Source: Ceratothoa steindachneri
Taxonomy: Eukaryota; Arthropoda; Malacostraca; Isopoda; Cymothoidae
Direction of reading: 5' to 3'
Length of the DNA stretch: 64,000 nucleotides
NCBI GenBank assembly: GCA_963969495.1
Contig: OZ018320.1
Coordinates: 76,762,813 to 76,826,812, forward strand
Positions 32,122 to 43,455 of the stretch are shown here, one piece after another. The position numbers and the translations under genes were made by a program. The number at the start of each line of letters is the position of its first letter. Position 1 is the first letter of the stretch. Under the pieces are notes generated by a model. The model did not search any database. It was given only the letters and a program-made list of their open reading frames with translations, and had not been told where the DNA came from.

Positions 32122-34915
32122 TTAAAAAAACTTTAACATTACACTGGTTTGTTTAGTCTCGTTTATTGTCGATCGCGTTGTGTGTAATAGGGGGGTCACG
32201 TCACCGTCAGACTGTATTTTACTGCTCTTAAAGGGTCTTATTTGTCTGTCGGCCTCGATTTCTAAGTGTGTACGAGAGAATTCAGGGGTCAAGCGCGCAC
32301 CAATGGCTTGCCATATCCTCTTAGCTCTCTCGTGGAGCGCCACGTTGATCGGAGATAATCCAACCGAGGCGTGGAGTTCCCTCTGTTTTTTATGTTCTCT
32401 TCTTCGGGTATTTGTAATGAGTAAAACCGCCTTGTTCTGGATGGTTTGTAGTTTCGCAATGTGGGTCCTGGCGCACGCATTCAACGGCACCGGGGGGTAC
32501 AAGAGTCTCGAGCGAATGCACGCATTGAATATCTTGAGTTTATTTGAGCGGGTTAGGTCCATGAACCTATAAAACTCTCTCAAATCTCTCTTGACATTCG
32601 CGACTGTTCGTCCGATATGACACTTGTATCCTCCTGTGGTGATTTTGAGCCCCAGAACCGTCCCTTCCGAGCAGTAGGGGATTCTCTCCCCCTCTACCCG
32701 TATATCATCGAAGGTCTTGCGAAACATGGGAATTATTTTGAATTTTTGGGCATTGGTCGAAATCTTCCATTTCCTCTCGAAAGAGTTGATGTTGGAAATC
32801 TCCCTAGCCGTATTATTCGCCATAAATTCCCTGTGAACGTAGGCGGCTGTACAAATTTGCGATATATCGTCAGCGAACTGAACGTATATCGTACCTTCGG
32901 AAAGAGGTTGTGGTAGGTCACGTGTATATATGTTGTATAAAAGGGGGGAGAGACACCCCCCTTGTGGGACCCCAGATTCGAGATCGAACTCGGGGCCTTT
33001 ATGCTCTTTGAACTGTATATACGCTCTCCTCTCCATTATGTAGTCGCATAGGATCCTTTCAAGTATGGGGTCGAGGCCCACTTGCAGGATCTTAAATTGC
33101 AAGCCTCTTTTCCAAACTTTATCAAAAGCTTTTTTGACATCGCGGAGCACCAGGTCGGCATGCCTTTTACTTGCTTTGATGTTTGCAAGTTTTTCCGTAA
33201 TAACGGCTAGCGCCGTGTCAGTCCCTCTTTTCTTTCTGAAGCCGTGCTGCTCATCGTTATGCAGGTTGGCTTCGTCAAGAAAAGAGTTGACCCTGTTTGC
33301 CAATATTTTCTCGAAGACTTTGCCAGCAAATTCTAAGAGAGATATCGGCCGGAAATTTGCAGGGCAGTCCGGGGGCTTTCCCGATTTGGGAAGGAAGATC
33401 ATCTTAGCCACTTTCCACTGATCGGGAAAGTAGCCTGTGTTCAGAGCGGCATTCATGATGTTAAGAAGCCCACTCAGAACATTAGGCGGGGCCTTAATGA
33501 AATTCTCCCTGGTCAGCCCCGTGGTACCCGGTGCTCTTTGACGAAAGGATTTTAGTGCGACGGAGAACTCTTGGGCAGTAATTTTACTCCCATAGCCCTC
33601 CATCGCCCTTTCTTGCGATACACAATGATGAGGGGAGGTTTTATGTATTTGCGTGTTTAACTGTTGGATAATGTCATTTTCGAATTCGAGGTCATAATTG
33701 TCATTTTCTTCGGGGGTAATTTTAAAGATTGAAGACCAGAAAATCCTAAAAATTTCCTCAATCTCTGTAGTCTCTTCAATTTCTTCGTCGTCACGTTTAA
33801 ATACAATTTTCTTTTGAGGGGGTTGTCCTTTTAATCGTTTGTAAGTCTGCCAAAATGTTCGTGCGTCTCTTTCTATGTCAAGTCCCTCAATTAGTCAGTC
33901 CCATACCTGTATTTGTTGGTCTGTTATTAGTGTCTGGAGCTCGTCTTTTATCTGTCTCATTCGTCTATGGGAGTTGTGGTCGGGGCCTATCAGCGCTATT
34001 ACATCGGACAGGTCCCTATATTCTTGGGCCAGGGCTTTCATGGGGGTGGGTCCAAATAGGAGCTGGAAGGGTTTTATATTTAATGCGGGGAATGCTATTT
34101 TCATCTGCTTTTATAAGGAGGTCAGTGATTTTATCCAGCTCTTCATCTATCTCTTCTAAATTTGCATCTATTAAAGGGTCTGGGATATAATTTAGAAGGT
34201 AATTTCTGTAGCTTTCCCAGTCCGCCCGCTTATAGCTTTTGCGTTCTGGGATTGCAATTTGAATGGGATTTACGCCTATTATGATTCTAACTGCCTGGTG
34301 GTCGCTTGGAATAACGGGGCCTGGTTCAATGTAATAGTTGTATGGAAACCTGATACTAGATAAAACAATATCAGGTTTCGTTGCTGCATTACCTGTAATA
34401 TATGTCGGGAATTCCGGTCCAATTCTAGTCCCGTATTTTCTGTCTAGTAGGAGTTCAATGTTCCTACCCGCATTGTTGCAGGAGGTATACCCTGACGCTG
34501 CACACCTTGCGTTCAGATCTCCAGCAAAGATTACATTCTTTTTATGGCTGAAGACCTGTAGAAGGTTATGCAGGGGTACATAGCCGCGTCTTGGGGGTTG
34601 GTACCCCGTGGCCACGACTAGACCCCCCAGGGTAGTGCCTACCTCAATGGCAAGGTAGGATTCGTCTAAATCTGGTAGTCTTTTGTATTTTATACCTTTT
34701 TTGACGGCTATTGCGCAGCCGTCATACCGTTCCTGACTATGGTTTTTGCTTATGACGTCGTATTGAAAAATTTTAATTTCTTTATGTTCAGTCATTCCGT
34801 GTTCATTAATGAGAATTATGTCGGGGTCATTTTGTCGCAAGATGTTGCCATAGATGGAACCTTTTCCGTCCCACCCATTGACATTCATCTGTATTATCGT
34901 TAGTCTATTAGTCAT
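32122..34915 (-). pseudogene. LINE copy B ORF2 (endonuclease-RT), two lesions
   Basis: It begins MTNRLTIIQMNVNGWDGKG. Endonuclease blocks are INEHGMTEHKEIK, ERYDGCAIAVKKG, FAGDLNARCAASG, ATKPDIVLSS and IPSDHQAVRI. A frameshift near 34080 moves to the frame that stays open to 32122, except for a TGA at 33895 (QVWD-stop-LIEG). The RT shows FRPISLLEFAGKVFEKIL, QHGFRKKRGTDTAL, LVLRDVKKAFDKVW, SGVPQGGCLSPLLYNIYT and VQFADDISQ (catalytic FADD intact). There is no RNase H, and the end is FKSSKIQSDGDVTPLL. The protein would nick DNA and prime reverse transcription on target. Confidence 0.9.
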
Positions 34916-34965
34916 TTTGTGTAACGTTTTGGGTTATTTTATGTATGTGGGATTAAAGTGGTCGC

Positions 34966-36534
34966 TTATTCGCGATCCACTTTAGCCCCATGTGGTGTAC
35001 TGGGCGGGGTGCGCTCCCTGCCGTTTCGTTTTTTCCTGAATTCTGTATCCGTGATTGTGTGGAAGCAGTCGGTGGTCAGTTTAACCATATTTCTCGAGAG
35101 AGCCTCCTCAACTTGCCGTTCCGGCACTGAATCGGAGCATTCCCACTTATATCTTCCGGTTTTTAGGCCATCGGATATTTCGTGAGATTCGATTTCAGTG
35201 GGGAAAGGGGCCGATTCGGGAGCATAAAGTTTCAAATTGAAACCTCTCGAGTGGTATTTTAGGGTCTCTCTGCCTCGAGATGAGGAGGTTGACCTGGGGC
35301 CACGTGTTTTGGATGTCTTTCTCGACCTCGGAGACCTGGTCTCTTTTGGTCGCACTGCTTCCTTTGTTGGTGTTTGTTCATGTGTATTTGGTGTAATTGT
35401 GTCAGTTTTTTGGGGTGTGAGTGGCGCTTGTTTTTCTGTCTGTGTCGTATTTTTGTTCTTATTGAGTCGTGGGTCACGTGAGATGGCTGTGTTTTTTGGA
35501 GTGGGTACCTTTTGGCACGGTTCTGGGCACTGAGGGGCTACACTTATGCGCATAACCTCCTCTGACGGCGGGTTGTCGGGGAACCACATCTCCTGTAGGC
35601 CGTTTTTTACAAGCATACGATTGACTTCGGTTGCGAAAGTTCCTGGGCGTGTAATGTTCGCTATGTGTGCATAATAAATGCAACACATAATTTTTGTGGA
35701 ATGCTCATTTTCAATGTGGAGGTATGTTCTTTGGCTGTTTTGTTCGGCGATAGCGGCTTTAGCGACCTTGGCGTAGGTGGAATTTACCTTTTTTTCCTCA
35801 GACTCGCGTCTTGAGTTGGTTTCCTTAAGGATTTCAGCTTTTCTGATTGGGCACGCCATGGACATAGTCCGGTGGGGGCCCTCACAGTTTAGGCATTTCG
35901 GTGTGGTTGTGCTCTTGCAGTCGCGCCAAAAATGGTTGCGACCAGCACATATGGAGCAAAGCGTCAGGTCTTTCTTTTCTGGGCAGTTTGAGGTGGTGTG
36001 TTTGCCGTACTTATAGCACCTAAAGCACATTTGTAAGTCGACAAACTCCTCCCTCTCGATCTGTTCCGAGCAAATTCGTACACTGAATAGCAATAATCCT
36101 TGTTCTTTTGCCTTTTGTGCCATAGCCGTATCTTCAAACACAACCTTAAAGACGTGCGTGTATGTTTTGAATTTCAAAACCTCAGCAACTTTCGCCCAAG
36201 GGTGGTTCCGTTCCAGTTCGTCTTTTATGTCATCCGCAGAGTGGCTCCCAACCCAAGAGTCGAGGCGCCGGCAGATGACACTACGGTGTGTCTTAATTTG
36301 TGGTGGGGTGTGTGGTTTTAGGTTGATCGTCTGAAGGCATTCAACTGCCTTGCTTGAGGTTAAGGCCTCACAGTCGGCCTCCCTCGCACAAATGGCAGAG
36401 TATCCATTGGGGATGTCAATTAGTCGTACCAGTGCAATCCTAATGTTTGAGTATATTTTTTTGAATACCGTTCCTCTGTCTGGCTTCGGGCCCTCCGAGA
36501 GGACCCGAAGAGTTATACGAAGGGTCTCTCTCAT
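34966..36534 (-). CDS. LINE copy B ORF1 protein (522 aa, intact)
   Basis: The frame is complete from MRETLRITLR. Residues 15-165 hold a conserved family region (GPKPDRGTVFKKIYSN, RSVICRRLDSWVGSHS, THVFKVVFEDTAMAQKAKEQG), similar in layout to the domain that precedes the knuckles in Jockey ORF1. Three zinc knuckles follow at residues 170-184 (CFRCYKYGKHTTSNC), 193-206 (CSICAGRNHFWRDC) and 214-228 (CLNCEGPHRTMSMAC). The C-terminal third is basic and low-complexity. Such proteins bind LINE RNA and act as nucleic-acid chaperones. It lies 50 bp upstream of ORF2 on the same strand. Confidence 0.87.
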   Translation of the reverse strand: MRETLRITLRVLSEGPKPDRGTVFKKIYSNIRIALVRLIDIPNGYSAICAREADCEALTSSKAVECLQTINLKPHTPPQIKTHRSVICRRLDSWVGSHSADDIKDELERNHPWAKVAEVLKFKTYTHVFKVVFEDTAMAQKAKEQGLLLFSVRICSEQIEREEFVDLQMCFRCYKYGKHTTSNCPEKKDLTLCSICAGRNHFWRDCKSTTTPKCLNCEGPHRTMSMACPIRKAEILKETNSRRESEEKKVNSTYAKVAKAAIAEQNSQRTYLHIENEHSTKIMCCIYYAHIANITRPGTFATEVNRMLVKNGLQEMWFPDNPPSEEVMRISVAPQCPEPCQKVPTPKNTAISRDPRLNKNKNTTQTEKQAPLTPQKTDTITPNTHEQTPTKEAVRPKETRSPRSRKTSKTRGPRSTSSSRGRETLKYHSRGFNLKLYAPESAPFPTEIESHEISDGLKTGRYKWECSDSVPERQVEEALSRNMVKLTTDCFHTITDTEFRKKRNGRERTPPSTPHGAKVDRE

Positions 36535-36540
36535 GTTTTA

Positions 36541-37024
36541 ACCATCCCCACTCTCTCTGGGTGTTTACTCATGTGTAAAAACAAATGAAAGGACACTTGT
36601 GAGTGAAAAAAGGTGGGGGAGATAGAAAGGGCCAATGTCCAATACAAAAAATCACTTTACCTCAATATATTATATTGTTCCACGTAGGAGTGAAGATCCG
36701 TCCTCGCACCGTAATAAATCAAGCAAGCCAGTGGTCGATGTATGAATCGAACGACGAATAACGATCGCGCTACTACTAACAAGCTAAGTCACTCTGTTCA
36801 CAAATCTCACTAAAATTCACTTTATAAATTTTTTGTAGATGGCTTTACAAAGCGGGAGTCAGCTTGGGAAGGCAGACAAAAGCAGTCTATTTTGTTCGGT
36901 TTTGACTTCGGCTGTGTTTATGTGTAAACGATTGAAGCGTTAGTAACATTTTAATCTATCCTGGCGCCTGATTGGTTGAAATGTTATAGAGTTAAGTTTA
37001 GATGAAATTACTATTTATATAGGT
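36541..37024. other. Junction DNA between LINE copies B and D
   Basis: It may include the 5' UTR of copy B (minus). No match to the 5' UTR of copies A or C could be seen, and no ORF or RNA gene was recognised. Confidence 0.4.
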
Positions 37025-37030
37025 GAATTT

Positions 37031-37219
37031 TTGAGTCAGAATACGGAGATCCAAAGGCTAGGGAGAAAGGCATGGGACAGGATTGATCAGACAATACTCC
37101 CGAATTTAAACCTAAACCTAAACATACGTGCGAACCGAAGACGCGCTATAGGTAGAACTGCCTTGTTCCCAAGCAGTAGAACCTGCGCGAGAGAAGTGGT
37201 ACTACTCATATTTACGTAG
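37031..37219 (+). pseudogene. LINE copy D ORF2 C-terminal fragment
   Basis: The 62-residue frame includes RLGRKAWDRIDQTILPNL, IRANRRRAIGRTALFPSS and ends VVLLIFT. It lines up with LAKKVWSTMANDILPEL, IPARLHGKVGRNRRFPST and NIIPIYT of copy C. There is no start of its own. It is not a host gene despite being cleanly open. Confidence 0.8.
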
Positions 37220-37317
37220 TATTAGTCCACTTCTCTAAATTATGAGAATCCAATATACCAAGACTATAAAGATTGAAGTTAAACAACCAAGTTGACAAAT
37301 TTTAAGTAAAATATTGA

Positions 37318-37560
37318 AAAAAGAGGCGTAGTGCCCACGTTGAAAGCCCCCCCCCCCTAAATATAAATAAATATAGCAAAAAATCAATAAAATTAAAACT
37401 AAATTTAAATATAAAAGAGGCGAAGTGCCCAAACCTAACAAAAACCCAAAAGTCAAGAATAAAAAGAGGCGAAGTGCCCAACTCCCAATACCCAAATAAA
37501 CTAAAAGTCAACAATATTAAAAACTGAGAAAAGAGGCTAAATGCCCACATTAAGAATACT
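37318..37560 (+). repeat. Four copies of AAAAGAGGCGAAGTGCCCA
   Basis: Diverged copies of the 19-mer, at about 37320, 37415, 37460 and 37528, are spaced by A/T-rich sequence within the 3' UTR of LINE copy D. Copy C lacks the array, so it is specific to this copy or subfamily. Confidence 0.8.
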
Positions 37561-37750
37561 TCAAATCAACCAAAATTGAGAAACATTCAGCATGAAAGTC
37601 ACCTTGAAAGGCTTGAATGCTTCGAAGGCGAAAATACCTATGAAGAAACATATATAATTATGACGGAGGAAACTGGCTTTCAATGACAGCCAGCTACTTT
37701 TTGACGGAGGAATATAAATCTTTTAAATAAAACAAGAAGAATGCTAGTGA

Positions 37751-37768
37751 TGCCCTAACACCAGGGCA
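37751..37768 (+). other. 3' UTR stem-loop of LINE copy D
   Basis: TGCCCT-AACACC-AGGGCA has a perfect 6-bp stem, equivalent in position to the hairpins of copies B and C. Confidence 0.75.
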
Positions 37769-38059
37769 AACTAGAAAACTTATTCACACCTTTATATACC
37801 TACCACACAATTTCACCACTTTAACCTAATTTGTAATTTGTCAGAAGAATTAGCTAGCTCGGAATTCTTGGCAGAAAGTACCTCGTACAGGCATCTTACC
37901 AACTGGTAAAGGAGGAAAATTTTTAGGCAATTTTTGCCTACGCCTCCGAAAAATTTGGTTCCTATTTTTAGGACCAAATATTCCAAAAAACGTTAATATC
38001 CTTGTGTCACGTCCAACCCCATCATCATTCACTCACTAACCATCATCACCCCCTTTATT

Positions 38060-38631
38060 TCAGCGGCCCAACTTAAGCGGATGACTGCTTAAGTCCTCGG
38101 CCCTCCTCCCCGCGTGAACCGCCGTCAGATGTGAAGTGAAATTGCCATTCATGTTTCGTCCCAACTATGTCAGGCAGTTGCTTGGCCATAATTGGGGGCA
38201 TTGGAGGAAGCTGGTTTGAGGAGTAGCCCACAGTAGAGAACAATGTCAGAAACATTCCGGACAAGGGACGGACTGCAACCTTCGGTGCCTAAATACGGCG
38301 GAGGCCCCTCCCAGGATCATAGAGGGTGAAAACCGTCTCTATGCTATGTTGGGGAGCAGTCGCGATTTAAAACCCTCGGGGGGGCGGCGTTGTCAATAAG
38401 TCCGCCATACAATCACACCCCTGAGAGGATCCCACCCGGACTCATCTCATTCATCATCATCCTTCACCTAAAAGGCAATCTTCATTTCCATCCAGGCGAC
38501 CGGCGAACGTGGGGGGGGCCTCTTTTCGTCCCCAAGGAAAAACCTGCAATTAACATAAGAAGTAAAACGTAAAAATTTTTAAACCGAAAAATACACACAC
38601 ACACACACATACACACATAAGAAGTCCTTCA
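38060..38631 (+). other. 5' UTR / internal promoter region of LINE copy C
   Basis: GC-rich and structured, it is shared with copy A over ~450 bp. Conserved blocks include GTTTCGTCCCAACTATG, GGAGGAAGCTGGTTTGAGG, GACTGCAACC and CCCACCCGGACTCATCTCAT. An (AC)n run precedes the first ATG. LINEs carry their promoter here. No specific element was demonstrated. Confidence 0.6.
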
Positions 38632-40277
38632 GTGCCACCTATCAAGAGGCACTTGAGAAGAAGACTTGCACCCCCCAGTCGAGGGGCTGCAAGTGCAAGA
38701 TTAACAATGGCTTCCCATCCAGCCACCAGAGTCCCATTGAGGACAATCGCTGGGCAAACGAAGCCAGACCGAGGAACGGTGTTCTCTCAAGTTTACGGAA
38801 AGCTCAACGTAGCCATCCCGAGACTGATTGACACCCCCGTCGGCTACTCCGCTGTCTGCGAAAGAGAGGCAGACGTGGAGACCCTGACCAAGGAGGAAGG
38901 TCGAAAAGTTTTGGAGGAAATAGGCCTCCAGCCTAGCACTCCCCCCCAAATACAGGCGCACCGAAGCATCGTGTGCCGACAACTAGACCCCTGGATAGGC
39001 CAACACTCCAGTCTGGAGATAAAGGAGGAGATCCAGAGGAACCAGACATGGGCCAGCGTGGTGGAAGTGGTAAAGTTCCGTAACAAACGGGACAACACCG
39101 ACCACCAGCATGTCTTTAAAGTCATCTTTGCAGACACGCAGATGACACAGAAGGCAAAGGAGAGAGGCCTATTGGTGTTCAACGCCAAAATCAGCGCGGA
39201 CCAGATGGAAAGGGAGGAATTTACTCCCATCCAAATCTGCTTCCGCTGCTACAAGTTGGAACACCATACAACGAAGGACTGCAAGGAGACCAACAGCACT
39301 TGCTCCAGATGCAGTGGATCAGGCCATGGATGGAGGGAATGTAAGGCGAAGAAAAGAGAAATGCCCAAACTGCGGCCTTAACCATGGGGCGATGGCAATG
39401 TCCTGCCCCCAAAGAAAAGAAATTGTGAGGAAGAAGAAGTTGGAAGACCAGAAAAAAAGCCAGTACCTCCTACGCCCAAGCCGCGAAGAGAACCCCAAAC
39501 ATAACAGAGAGCCCACAACCTCAGAAAAAACAGTACCTCAAGCTCGAGAATGAAAACTCGACAAAGATTTTAACGTGCATACTCTTCGCGCACGTTAATA
39601 ATCTTACAAGTCCGGGGACTTTTTCAAAAACCCTCAATCTCATGCTTAAGAAGAACGGCATGGAGGAGATGTGGTTTCCCGATGACCCTCCATCGGGAGA
39701 CGTACTGAGACTCCAATTCGGTTCTGATAGAGCAGCAGAGGCCCCAGCAACCCCGTTCCCCAAAGAGAAGATCATGGCAGAAATAAAAACGACAGAAAGC
39801 TCATCAAACACGAAGACCAGCACGTCCCGGCTGGACCCCCGTCTAGAAGCGGCAAAGAGACGCGAGAAGAAGGAGAAAAAAGCTGCAAGGAAGCTGAAAG
39901 AAGCCGAGGGAAACCTGTCCAGCGGAACTTCCTCGGACTCTGAAGCGGACGAAGCAGTGAACAGGGCGACCAAGAGCCCTGTGAGCTCCAGAAGTAGGTC
40001 GAAGACCTCGAAGCGTACATACAAGTACGACGGAGAGGAGATCGACCTCAGAATCGTCTCAAATGAGCAGATCCCCCACCCAGAAAAACTCTCCCCCACG
40101 GAAATCCTTAAGGGAATCCAACAAGGGAGTATAAAATGGGTCTACGCCGCGAGCTTAAAGGAAAAAGAAGTAGAAGAGGCACTGCATGAAGGCGCAGTTA
40201 AAATCTACAAAGACTCTTGCATTGCCCTAAACAATCAAGAGTTTAAGGAAATACGCAACGGGAGATTCAAAACATAA
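38632..40277 (+). pseudogene. LINE copy C ORF1 (two frameshifts)
   Basis: The first frame (to 39381) has QTKPDRGTVFSQVYGKL, HRSIVCRQLDPWIGQHS, QHVFKVIFADTQMTQKAKER and knuckles CFRCYKLEHHTTKDC and CSRCSGSGHGWREC. A frameshift near 39350 moves to CPNCGLNHGAMAMSC (third knuckle). A second, near 39500-39640, moves to KKNGMEEMWFPDDPPSGDV and a charged Ser/Lys-rich C-terminus ending EFKEIRNGRFKT. The likely start is the internal MASHPATR (38707), by comparison with copy B. Its role is as in copy B: an RNA-binding chaperone. Confidence 0.87.
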
Positions 40278-40337
40278 GAACAACAAGTAGTACACTAAAA
40301 CACATAACGTCTCAGACTGGAAAACACTAACAACGCC

Positions 40338-43086
40338 TTGAAAATACTTACTCTGAATGTGGATGGATGGAAGGGAAAATCCATTGTTTACGGCAACATC
40401 TTCCGTACAGTGGACCCAGACATCATCCTCATATCGGAGCATGGTATAGACACAACCACAGACAACATAAAAATACACAATTACAATGTTATACAGAAGA
40501 ATCACACCCAAGAACGATACGATGGCGCAGCCATCGCTATCAGAAAAAAACATCAAGTACAGAACATTGCCGGACTTAGATGAATCATTCGTGGCAGTCG
40601 AAATCCCGACCCTGGTTGGTGGCCTAACTGTGGTGGCAGCCTACCAGCCACCCAGGCGACAGTACCTACCGATCAACAACTTCTTCACCCTGTTCGGGCA
40701 CAAAAGGCTAGCGCTGCTAGGCGGGGACCTAAACGCCCGCTGCCGTGCATCTGGCTACAGGTGCGCTGACCAAAGGGGACGAAATCTGGAACTACTATTC
40801 GACAGAAATAGAGTCCAGAGAGTAGGACCTGACTTCCCAACTTATATAACAGACTGTTCGGCGACAAAACCGGACATTGTGTTAGTGAGCCCGGAATTCC
40901 CCTTTAACATCGCCAACGAACCTGGCCCAGTAGTCCCGAGCGACCACGTCCCAATTATCACCAACATTTCGCTTGCGCCAATGCTTAGGCCCGTCCCACA
41001 TAGGAAAAGTTATGCGAAAGCTAACTGGGAGCAGTACAGAGAGATGTTCAGCGCCTATCACCCAGCTGACCTGGAGGACGCAAATCTGGAGGAAATTGAT
41101 GAGGAGATTGAGAACATCACCAATCGCCTCATTCAAGCTGACGAAAGATGCGTCCCCAGGATCTCGTACAAAATGCTCCCGCAACCTAGGTGGACGGATG
41201 AAATGAGGGACATCGCTAGGGAACACAGGGAAATTTATGAAGAAGTCGGTAGGACAGGCCCGACCCGGGAAAAGAAAGCCCGAATGAGACAACTGAGCGA
41301 GGCTATGAAAAACACAATCCTCGAGAAACAGAAGGACATCTGGGATGATATCATTGGCAGACTAGACCGGGAGACCAATCCTGTACGTTTTTGGAATAGC
41401 ATCCGAAGACTTAGGGGATTGCCTCCCAGGCCTGGGATTAAAATCAAAGATGGCGACATATTCATAGAAGATCCGGATACCCTAGAAAGAAAATTCAGGG
41501 ACCACTGGAAAGAGGTCTTTGCGATCTCACCTGAGGAGAACGACGATTTCGACCAGGACTTCGAAGACCAACTGCTCGACGACCTCGCAACGATGATACA
41601 TAGGACCCACCCACAACCGCAAGTGTCTAGAGAGAGAGAGATGGTTGACCACGGACGCCCGATCACTGTTGAAGAGACGATTAACACCATCAAGTCCTTC
41701 AAACAGAGGGCGCCAGGATGGTCTGGGCTCACTAAGAACAACCTAGTGAATGCCCCTAGGCAAATTATTCAGGGAATGGTCAACATCATGAACGCCTCCC
41801 TGAATACAGGCTACTTCCCAGACGGGTATAAGATGGCAAAAATCATCTTTATCCCGAAAGGGAACAAGCCCCCAGACCAAGTGGCCAACTACCGCCCAAT
41901 CTCTCTCCTAGAAGTACCCGGCAAGATCTTCGAGAAGATTATAGCCAATAGGCTACAAAATCAACTCGACGAGTTAGGAGCGCACAACCCGGCACAACAT
42001 GGGTTTAGACCAAAACGGGGCACTGAAACTGCCCTGGCGCTCCTAACAGAAAAGATCGCGCAATGCCGTGCAAAGGGTCACTACGTAGACATCGTGATGA
42101 GGGATGTGCAGAAGGCCTTCGACAAGGTTTGGCTGAGTGGACTGCAATACAAGATCCTAAGTCTCCAGCTAAACCCGGTCCTGGAAAGGATTCTTTGTGA
42201 CTTCATCATGGACAGAAGGGCGCGTATCATGATAGAAGATCACAAGGGTCCTGAATTCGAACTTAAAGCGGGCGTTCCCCAGGGGAGCTGCCTGAGTCCC
42301 TTGCTTTACCTGGTCTTTACCATCGACCTCCCTACTCCAATCCACGGGGACACGATGTACCTGCAATACGCAGATGACATCACTCAGATCGTCCCCTGTA
42401 GGGAAAGGAAAGCAAGGAGCCAGGCAAACAACACCATCGCAGAGATCTCGAACATCAACAACTTCGAGAAAAAGTGGAAAATCCGGACAAACAGGGAGAA
42501 ATTCACAATTCTCCCGCTGGGCCGTGAGTTGACGTGGCCCATCATGATTGATGGGAGGAGATACGGTTACTCCGCCGTAGGCAACATTCTGGGCCTAAAA
42601 ATCTCCGACCGCGGATACTCGAAGCACTACACGGTGAGGCGGAATATGGCGAGGAGAGAAATCTCTAAGCTATACAGGTTCAGAGAACTCAGCTCGGCGA
42701 ACATCAGGAAATTATACCTGTCGTTCATCCGGGCTAAGCTTATCTACCCCGCAGTAGTGACTCAAACGGCCAGCAAAACATCTATGAAAAGGCTCCAGCG
42801 AGTACAGAACTCTGCGTCCCTCTTCATGAACAAATGCAGAAGAAGGGATCAACTTCGGCAGAGGGACCTGCACCGCAGGCAGAAACTGGAGCCGATAAAT
42901 GTCGCTACCCAAAAATTGGCCAAGAAAGTCTGGTCCACAATGGCCAATGATATCCTACCAGAGTTACGAAGAACTGGACGCAGAATAAACATCCCTGCCA
43001 GGTTGCACGGGAAGGTCGGTCGTAACCGGCGATTCCCGAGCACCAAAGTCTGTTCGGAGGAAAACATAATACCAATATACACCTAA
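40338..43086 (+). pseudogene. LINE copy C ORF2 (endonuclease-RT), one frameshift
   Basis: The domain starts LKILTLNVDGWKGKSIVYG with no ATG in frame before it. A one-base indel in the A7 run at 40544-40550 moves the frame, which then stays open to 43086. Endonuclease blocks are DIILISEHGID, RYDGAAIAIRK, LLGGDLNARCRASG, ATKPDIVLVS and VPSDHVPIIT. RT blocks are YRPISLLEVPGKIFEKII, QHGFRPKRGTETAL, IVMRDVQKAFDKVW, GVPQGSCLSPLLYLVFT and LQYADDITQ (YADD at 42367-42378). The C-terminus ends ENIIPIYT. There is no RNase H. All catalytic motifs are present. Confidence 0.9.
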
Positions 43087-43350
43087 AAACACAAAACACC
43101 AGAAACACACACCATGGTGACACAAAAATCGAATCATAAAACTAAAGAAGATCATTGACACGAAGTACACACACATAACTGCAAGCTTACAAAGGCTTGA
43201 AAGCTCAAGTACACAGTTTAAACATCACAGACAAACAAAGAACAAATACAATGAAGAACAACAAGAAGAACACGCACAGAACGAAAACATAAGAACATAA
43301 CAATACCCAAACAAAGGAAAAATAAATAAAAAATTGAAGCAAGCTAACGA

Positions 43351-43369
43351 TGCCCCTAAAACAAGGGCA
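43351..43369 (+). other. 3' UTR stem-loop of LINE copy C
   Basis: TGCCC-CTAAAACAA-GGGCA has a 5-bp stem and is followed by a C run. It is in the same relative position as in copies B and D. Confidence 0.65.
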
Positions 43370-43455
43370 CCCCCCCCCCCCACTTCACCAACTTTTTTAC
43401 CTTCTACTATCTTTTCACATAGAGTGATTATTATACCATCAGAAGAATTAGAAAA

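Larger units (their letters stand above)
31210..36540 (-). mobile_element. Jockey-like LINE, copy B
   Basis: Minus-strand order: intact ORF1 (36534-34966), ORF2 endonuclease (34915), RT (to 32122), an A-rich 3' UTR and a stem-loop at 31345-31363. The 3' end near 31215 is defined by similarity to copies D and C. There is no RNase H after RT, and ORF1 has three zinc knuckles. That points to the Jockey side of the Jockey/I group, but the clade is not proven. It is the best preserved copy here: ORF2 carries one frameshift and one nonsense codon. The 5' edge is unclear. Confidence 0.87.
37025..37860 (+). mobile_element. Jockey-like LINE, copy D (5'-truncated)
   Basis: Only the last ~60 codons of ORF2 and the 3' UTR are present. 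The frame at 37031-37219 matches the C-terminus of copy C ORF2. Downstream come a tandem-repeat section, a AAAGGCTTGAATGCTT block shared with copy C, the stem-loop at 37751-37768 and CAGAAGAATTAG at 37842-37853, also shared with copy C. It is a typical product of incomplete reverse transcription. Confidence 0.8.
38060..43455 (+). mobile_element. Jockey-like LINE, copy C
   Basis: It is near full length: a 5' UTR (38060-38631) matching copy A, ORF1 in three frames (38632-40277), ORF2 nearly open (40338-43086), and a 3' UTR with a stem-loop (43351-43369) and a shared CAGAAGAATTAG near the end. The coding region is GC-richer than its surroundings and than copy B, so B and C are separate subfamilies. 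Lesions are few and several lie in homopolymers. Confidence 0.9.

Noticed and set aside
37031..37219. Small independent gene
   Set aside because: It aligns with the C-terminus of LINE ORF2 and is a truncated copy.
38060..38480. Self-cleaving ribozyme at the LINE 5' end
   Set aside because: The region is structured and conserved, but I could not fit the HDV-like or hammerhead core, so no call was made.
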